Below are positions 59,427-64,000 of a stretch of 64,000 bases of DNA, piece after piece. Positions within the stretch are counted from its first letter, which is position 1. The number at the start of each line of letters is the position of its first letter. Under the pieces are notes generated by a model. That model saw only the letters and a program-made list of their open reading frames with translations, was not told the DNA's origin and did not search any database. Origin of the DNA: Hyperoplus lanceolatus (Eukaryota; Chordata; Actinopteri; Uranoscopiformes; Ammodytidae); the NCBI GenBank assembly GCA_026929865.2, contig CM049416.1, positions 16,018,501 to 16,082,500 on the forward strand, read 5' to 3'. The position numbers were made by a program, and so were the translations under genes.

Positions 59427-60733
59427 TCAACAATCCGTGTACCTTCCGTTCAATCCATCTGTTTGGAAATCAAAACACGAAAAACGAAAAGTGACCTGTT
59501 TTTTTAATAATCATCCTCTCATCTACATCATATATCATACTAAAACACGTTTTTATCAATTTTTAATCACAATTCATGACCAGGATATCAAATAATAATG
59601 GCCTAAATGTTGATTTGAAAAAGTGTGTGCGCACGCGTGTGCGTGTGTGTGTACGCGCGCGCCCAGAGGCGAACTTAACCATTGCGCAAAGGTAGGCAAT
59701 TGCCTTGGGTCTCATAATCATCTGATAAATGTTTGTTTTACTCTTCATTAATTTATCACCCATTACGTGCGGACGTCAGCATCGCACTGGGAACTGAAGG
59801 ACACATCCTACATTATTGATAATGTTATTGATACTCGTGATCAGCTGAGGCATGAGCCCCAGAACAGACAGCTGCATATGAAAGCATTTTTATTGGTTAG
59901 GTCCACGAGTGAAAATTGCGTCTGAGGCGATCGTCGTCTCTGCCTCTCTTTTTTCCCTGTCTTCACTTCACTTGCCGAGTCAAAGTGGGCAATCACCCAG
60001 TTTAAGGGCGTGCGCGCGCGTGTGTGTGTGTAGAGGAAAGAAGAAACTTGTCTAGGCTATATTTTGTCCACGTTTAGGCTAGGCTATCTGAATTGAGCTT
60101 TTTGTAAAATAAGGCTCTTGATGGCAGCCAGCCAAAATGTGTTTCCTCTCTCAATAAAGATTAAACATTTGGTGGTTTGTCCCGTTTTGATCTGGATCAA
60201 CAGCTGTATGTCTGTCGCTGTTTAGATCACACCTCGTTTCCTCTGAGCAGCACAGTTCGGTTCGGCACGGTTCGGCAGGGTTACCCTACTAGATCTGCCA
60301 TGCGTTTCCACTACCGACAAGAGGCTTTAGCCTACTTAAAAGACGGAGATAGCCACGGTCAGAAAACAGTCTATGGATCAGAGCCATCACGGCGCTGGCC
60401 GCGCATAGCTCGTGGCCTTGTGGCAGCGGGACACCGTTTAAACCGCTGACTAATATAAATTATTATTTAGAACTTCAAAAATGAAAATGCAAATTTCTTA
60501 CATTTTCTGTTTGTCTCCTTTCCCATTTTCGTATGTAAAGGGCGACATGGAAAATAAAAAATAAAAATGGCAATCAATTCATGTTTTACAGGCATATTTT
60601 GAATAAAACAGGCCGTTTTTTTAAAAATTAAACAAATAGGCTAATTAAAAAATTAAATCAAACAGTCTTTTTCGTTTTTCGTGTTTTGATTTCCAAACGG
60701 ATATGGATTGAAAGGAAGGTACACGGATTATCA
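59427..60733. mobile_element. foldback-type pair of long inverted repeats
   Basis: Left arm 59427-59491 and right arm 60667-60733 are inverted copies with only a few differences: left TCCGTGTACCTTCC, CAATCCATCTGTTTGGAAAT, CAAAACACGAAAAACGAAAA; right reads the same in reverse complement with a three-base insertion. The arms lie 1.2 kb apart. The interior contains GT/CG tracts (59625-59665, 60010-60030), a GGTTCGGCACGGTTCGGCAG block (about 60260) and no transposase. The outer ends and target duplication are not clear, so it could be a foldback element or two separate insertions of one family in opposite orientation. Confidence 0.6.
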
Positions 60734-61158
60734 ACCTGTCTCAAACGCGTTTCCCTATATTTGATGGCAGCACCGTTCCATCAAATGAAAAAAATGAATT
60801 CAAAGTTATCTGTAGCCTACATTTATACACAATTTGCCCTGGCCTACATTTGGTTATATTACAGACTTTGCAAATAAAGCTTTGCTGCAGAGGAAAAGCA
60901 ATGGGTTAAGATTAATCATGACCTTAGATCTGATGTCTATGCCTATGTGGTTTGCATTGGGCCTACAACCACTTTAAAACCACAAACGTGTCTTTTTCCT
61001 GACTTCACCGTCAGCTCATGTCAGTGTAGCTGGCTGTAAATGTGAGCCATGGTTGTCATGACAGTGTTGTGGAGGTGACTGTAAAATGGCTGTCGCAGTC
61101 GTGGTCGGTTCTTTCCATTCTTGCACACACAGGCTGTCGAGGCAGTTTAAGGTCATAA
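60734..61158. other. non-coding, no recognised feature
   Basis: No gene recognised. Confidence 0.4.
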
Positions 61159-61249
61159 CACACACACACACACACACACGCATGCACGCACACACACACA
61201 CGCACGCACGCACACACACGCACAGACACACACACACGCACACACACAC
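61159..61249. repeat. (CA)n microsatellite with CG interruptions
   Basis: CA dinucleotides mixed with GCACGC units over about 90 bp. Frames on both strands (HTHTHT, CVCVCV) are artefacts. Confidence 0.95.
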
Positions 61250-64000
61250 TATATTATATTTTCCAGTACTTCTGTTTTACATTTGACCTTCAGTATGCAC
61301 ACAGTAAGCATCTTTTATTTTTCATGGGTGTATTTACATAGGCTACCCATTAATATCCCTGTTATGACAGGATTTATGGTATCCAGGTTATGTGGTGCAC
61401 ATGTGAACATACTGTTCTTGTTTAAGAAATATTTTAGCTTTTAACAGCTAATCGTACTCTGACAGTAACCGTGATACTGTGGCATAATCAACTTATCCAG
61501 GTTTCTGTTATCCCTGGGAGTGCTTCCTCAACTCTGAATAGCAGTTAGTTATTTAGTCAATCAAACCAAACAAAGGCAATAATGATGAAAACTTGAAACT
61601 ACAGGGAAATTAAAATCAGGAAACGAGAATAAAGGGAATACATGTTATATCCCTTGTCAAACACAGCAGAGTGATAAATACGGATTCATCCTCAACTGAA
61701 ACTCAACCAGAGCCGAACTGATTGCTTTTCGGGGCTTGAAGGAATCATAGATATGCCTGCACTGATGTAGATGATTAAACATCTGGATACTCTTATAATT
61801 ATGGATCTGAATAAACAGGGATCTCCTTCGGTGGTAGACCAATATTTTTAATTGCGGACTTAAGTTGCAACTTTTCCTTAACACATTGGTCATTTGATCA
61901 AGTATTTTGATAGATGGTGAATTGTGTTTTGTGTGCACACTTGTGTGTGTTTTAGCGTGTGCTGTGTTGGCTGTGATAGCCATGTAGTAGGATAGAGAAC
62001 AAGTAAGTATACATGTACTGTATATCGATTTTATCTCAAATCACAATTCGGTTTAAAGTGGATGACATCATAAAAATCGATGGACAGGACAACCAGTGTG
62101 TGTGTGTCACTTTCAGGCTCAGTCAGGCAGAAAAATGTTAAAAGATCCCAACAAAAACATATAACCCTGGCCCCTAGGCCATGTGCTCCATGTGCCTGTG
62201 TTAACCTCAACACTAGAGCTGCCCCTCTCTACCCTATGTCCTCATCTTACATCAACCCTTTATGAAACATCCCCTCATCGTCCATGGTGATTTTCTACAC
62301 ATCCCCCTCAGAAAACTCTCCTTCTCAGAAAAAGAAAGCATCCATGCCTTTCTTGGGACTCCCCTGTAAAGCTGCAAGGCCCCTCTCACCCGTTTTCCCC
62401 TCTCGACATATCAGACCACCCCGCCTAGTACTACCACACAACCCCCCCCCCCCCCCTCCCACCCCATCCTTTCGTTTTTGCATTGTTTCACCGTGGCCCC
62501 TATTGTCCGAGCGAAAAGAGAAAGAAGAAAAAGAGGGGTGGAGTGGGGAGAGGGGAGAATGTTCTCTGGCCAGGACGGCTCCACCCACATCAGGGTGTGG
62601 AAATTCCGTTACAGCTTCCTGCTTGTTTCTCCCTGCCTTTCCCTTTTTACTCCCCTCACTCATCATCATCATTCTATCATATTTTTTCTCTTGGCATCAT
62701 GAGAAACACTTAGACAAAAATGGCAATTTTACTGATCTAAAATGACATCAACAACACAAAGTGTCCCAAAAGTAAAGGGGTCTGAATACTTTCTTAAGCT
62801 AATGTGTTTCCAACGTAATGCAGATTTACATTTGCTTTTGTAACATTGACATTTTAATGCCTTAAAAAAAACATGTCATCATAGGAGCAGAGATGAGGCA
62901 TAAATACACATTCAATTGCAGAGCTGAGAGGAAATTCCCTCCCACAAAAACACAAAGACACAACACTAATCTATACTATATCATCTCTGTGTCGTCTCCT
63001 CCATCAATCTCCCCATTCCATCTATCTCCTTCCATCTTTCCCTCTTCTCCGTGTGAGGTCTGGGATTTGCATTTAAAACGTGCTAAGAGGCTGTAGCTGC
63101 CTATGTGCGACACCTTTCGTCTGCAGGGGGGAGCCTTAAAAAAGAATCCATCAATCTTCCTTGTTGGTATGGAAACCACGTTAAATCTCCAGTGGGTACA
63201 TGCGGCTGATGTATTAAACATACAACCATTGATTACAGATGGCGAGCCCATGTCTCACTGGACCTGCCAACAAAGATCCCATTTGTAACCTCTACCTGTC
63301 ATTTTGTGATTTAAACAACCTGTCATATTGCTAATTTAGGTGTTGCACCATTAGTATGGAAGGTGTTGGCAGGTATCAGAAAAAAGGTATATTAGGTCAT
63401 GCTAGGCACTGTAGCCTATATGACACTGCAGGTAACCATGGTGGTAACAGTACCTCCGCTTTACAACACTTTATTTTTCTGGTTCGGTGTCATGGCTCTG
63501 GTCAATGAAAAAGCTCTGATGAACCCATTTTACACTGCTGGCCCAGCACTGAATGGCACACAGCTGCAAGCTAGTGAATGTAGTGAAGCATTCAGCAGCT
63601 TATGTGACAAATAGTTCCCTCAGGAGTTGGCACTAAAACAGAGTGAATGGTGTACTTACATTTGCCAAGTGGCCTCAGCATGACAACAAATTATTGTTAA
63701 TTTACATCTAGGGTGTCTGTCGGATGTATAAGTAGGCAGTTGTTTGCTAACATGTTAGCCGCGTCAACTTTATAAGGTGGTGAAATGTCTATGTTGTGTA
63801 AACAGCTTGTTGCACCGTCTCCAAGTGGCCTGAAAATCAATTGATGTTGGGTTTAAGATATGCTGATACTGTTCTCAAGGCAAATTCCGGATTGCATACA
63901 AAGTCAAATAAATTGAACGTAGCTAACTGATGCTTGACAGGAAGGTGTATGACGCCGCTGCATTAATGTACCAAAACAGTCAACAGGCCCATTGTTTATT
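61250..64000. other. non-coding, no recognised gene
   Basis: No supported exon. It contains a poly-C run at about 62441-62456 in a C/T-rich stretch (62340-62475). The frames at 62284-62745 and 63399-63614 lack recognisable domains. No transposon ends were found. Confidence 0.4.

Noticed and set aside
60177-60449. 90-codon plus-strand frame
   Set aside because: Lies inside the foldback-type repeat and contains a GGTTCGG-type repeated block; no domain recognised.

Overview
The window looks like teleost (probably percomorph) nuclear DNA. It is AT-rich and gene-poor, with many long CA/GT microsatellites, a Tc1-like element, an L2-type LINE, several short hAT-type nonautonomous elements with 8-bp target duplications, and two interrupted vertebrate genes with GT-AG introns. 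There is no sign of operons, ribosome binding sites, CRISPR arrays or phage. I found no tRNA or rRNA gene.

Only two host genes can be supported. A compact leptin gene (best match lepb) lies on the + strand at about 50.53-52.01 kb. It has a noncoding first exon, a 156-nt coding exon, a 179-bp phase-0 intron and a second coding exon, and encodes a 158-residue secreted four-helix cytokine with two cysteines. A TMEM53/DUF829-like alpha/beta-hydrolase-fold gene lies on the - strand at 55.04-56.51 kb, convergent with leptin. Two coding exons are clear; its first exon is not recognised.

Most of the rest is mobile DNA and simple repeat. 0.36-1.23 kb: hAT-type MITE. 2.39-4.00 kb: full-length Tc1-like element with nearly identical 280-bp inverted repeats but a dead transposase. 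4.8-5.8 kb: two DNA-element fragments. 6.55-9.37 kb: decayed L2-type LINE. 9.53-10.0 and 18.6-19.07 kb: two fragments of one element family. 10.90-11.57 and 21.09-21.90 kb: two copies of one hAT-type family, the second containing a perfect 35-bp-arm hairpin. 12.00-13.14 and 14.05-14.97 kb: two further hAT-type elements. 16.27-17.64 kb: LINE 3' fragment split by a DNA element. 33.2-33.8 kb: old tandem duplication. 34.24-34.94 kb: TA-flanked MITE. 35.18-36.76 and 45.92-46.00 kb: two copies of one LINE-type 3' tail. 38.2-38.9 kb: minus-strand LINE relic. 59.4-60.7 kb: foldback pair. Long stretches between these, notably 22-33 and 40.9-50.5 kb, hold no recognisable coding sequence and are probably intergenic or intronic.

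The leptin and TMEM53-like genes have no visible functional link; they are only neighbours. No clearly new biological system is evident. The oddest structures are the 35-bp hairpin carrying paired TGACGTCA sites, the repeated association of one hAT-type family with microsatellites, the nested insertion whose host reading frame reveals the target site, and the foldback pair at 59.4/60.7 kb.
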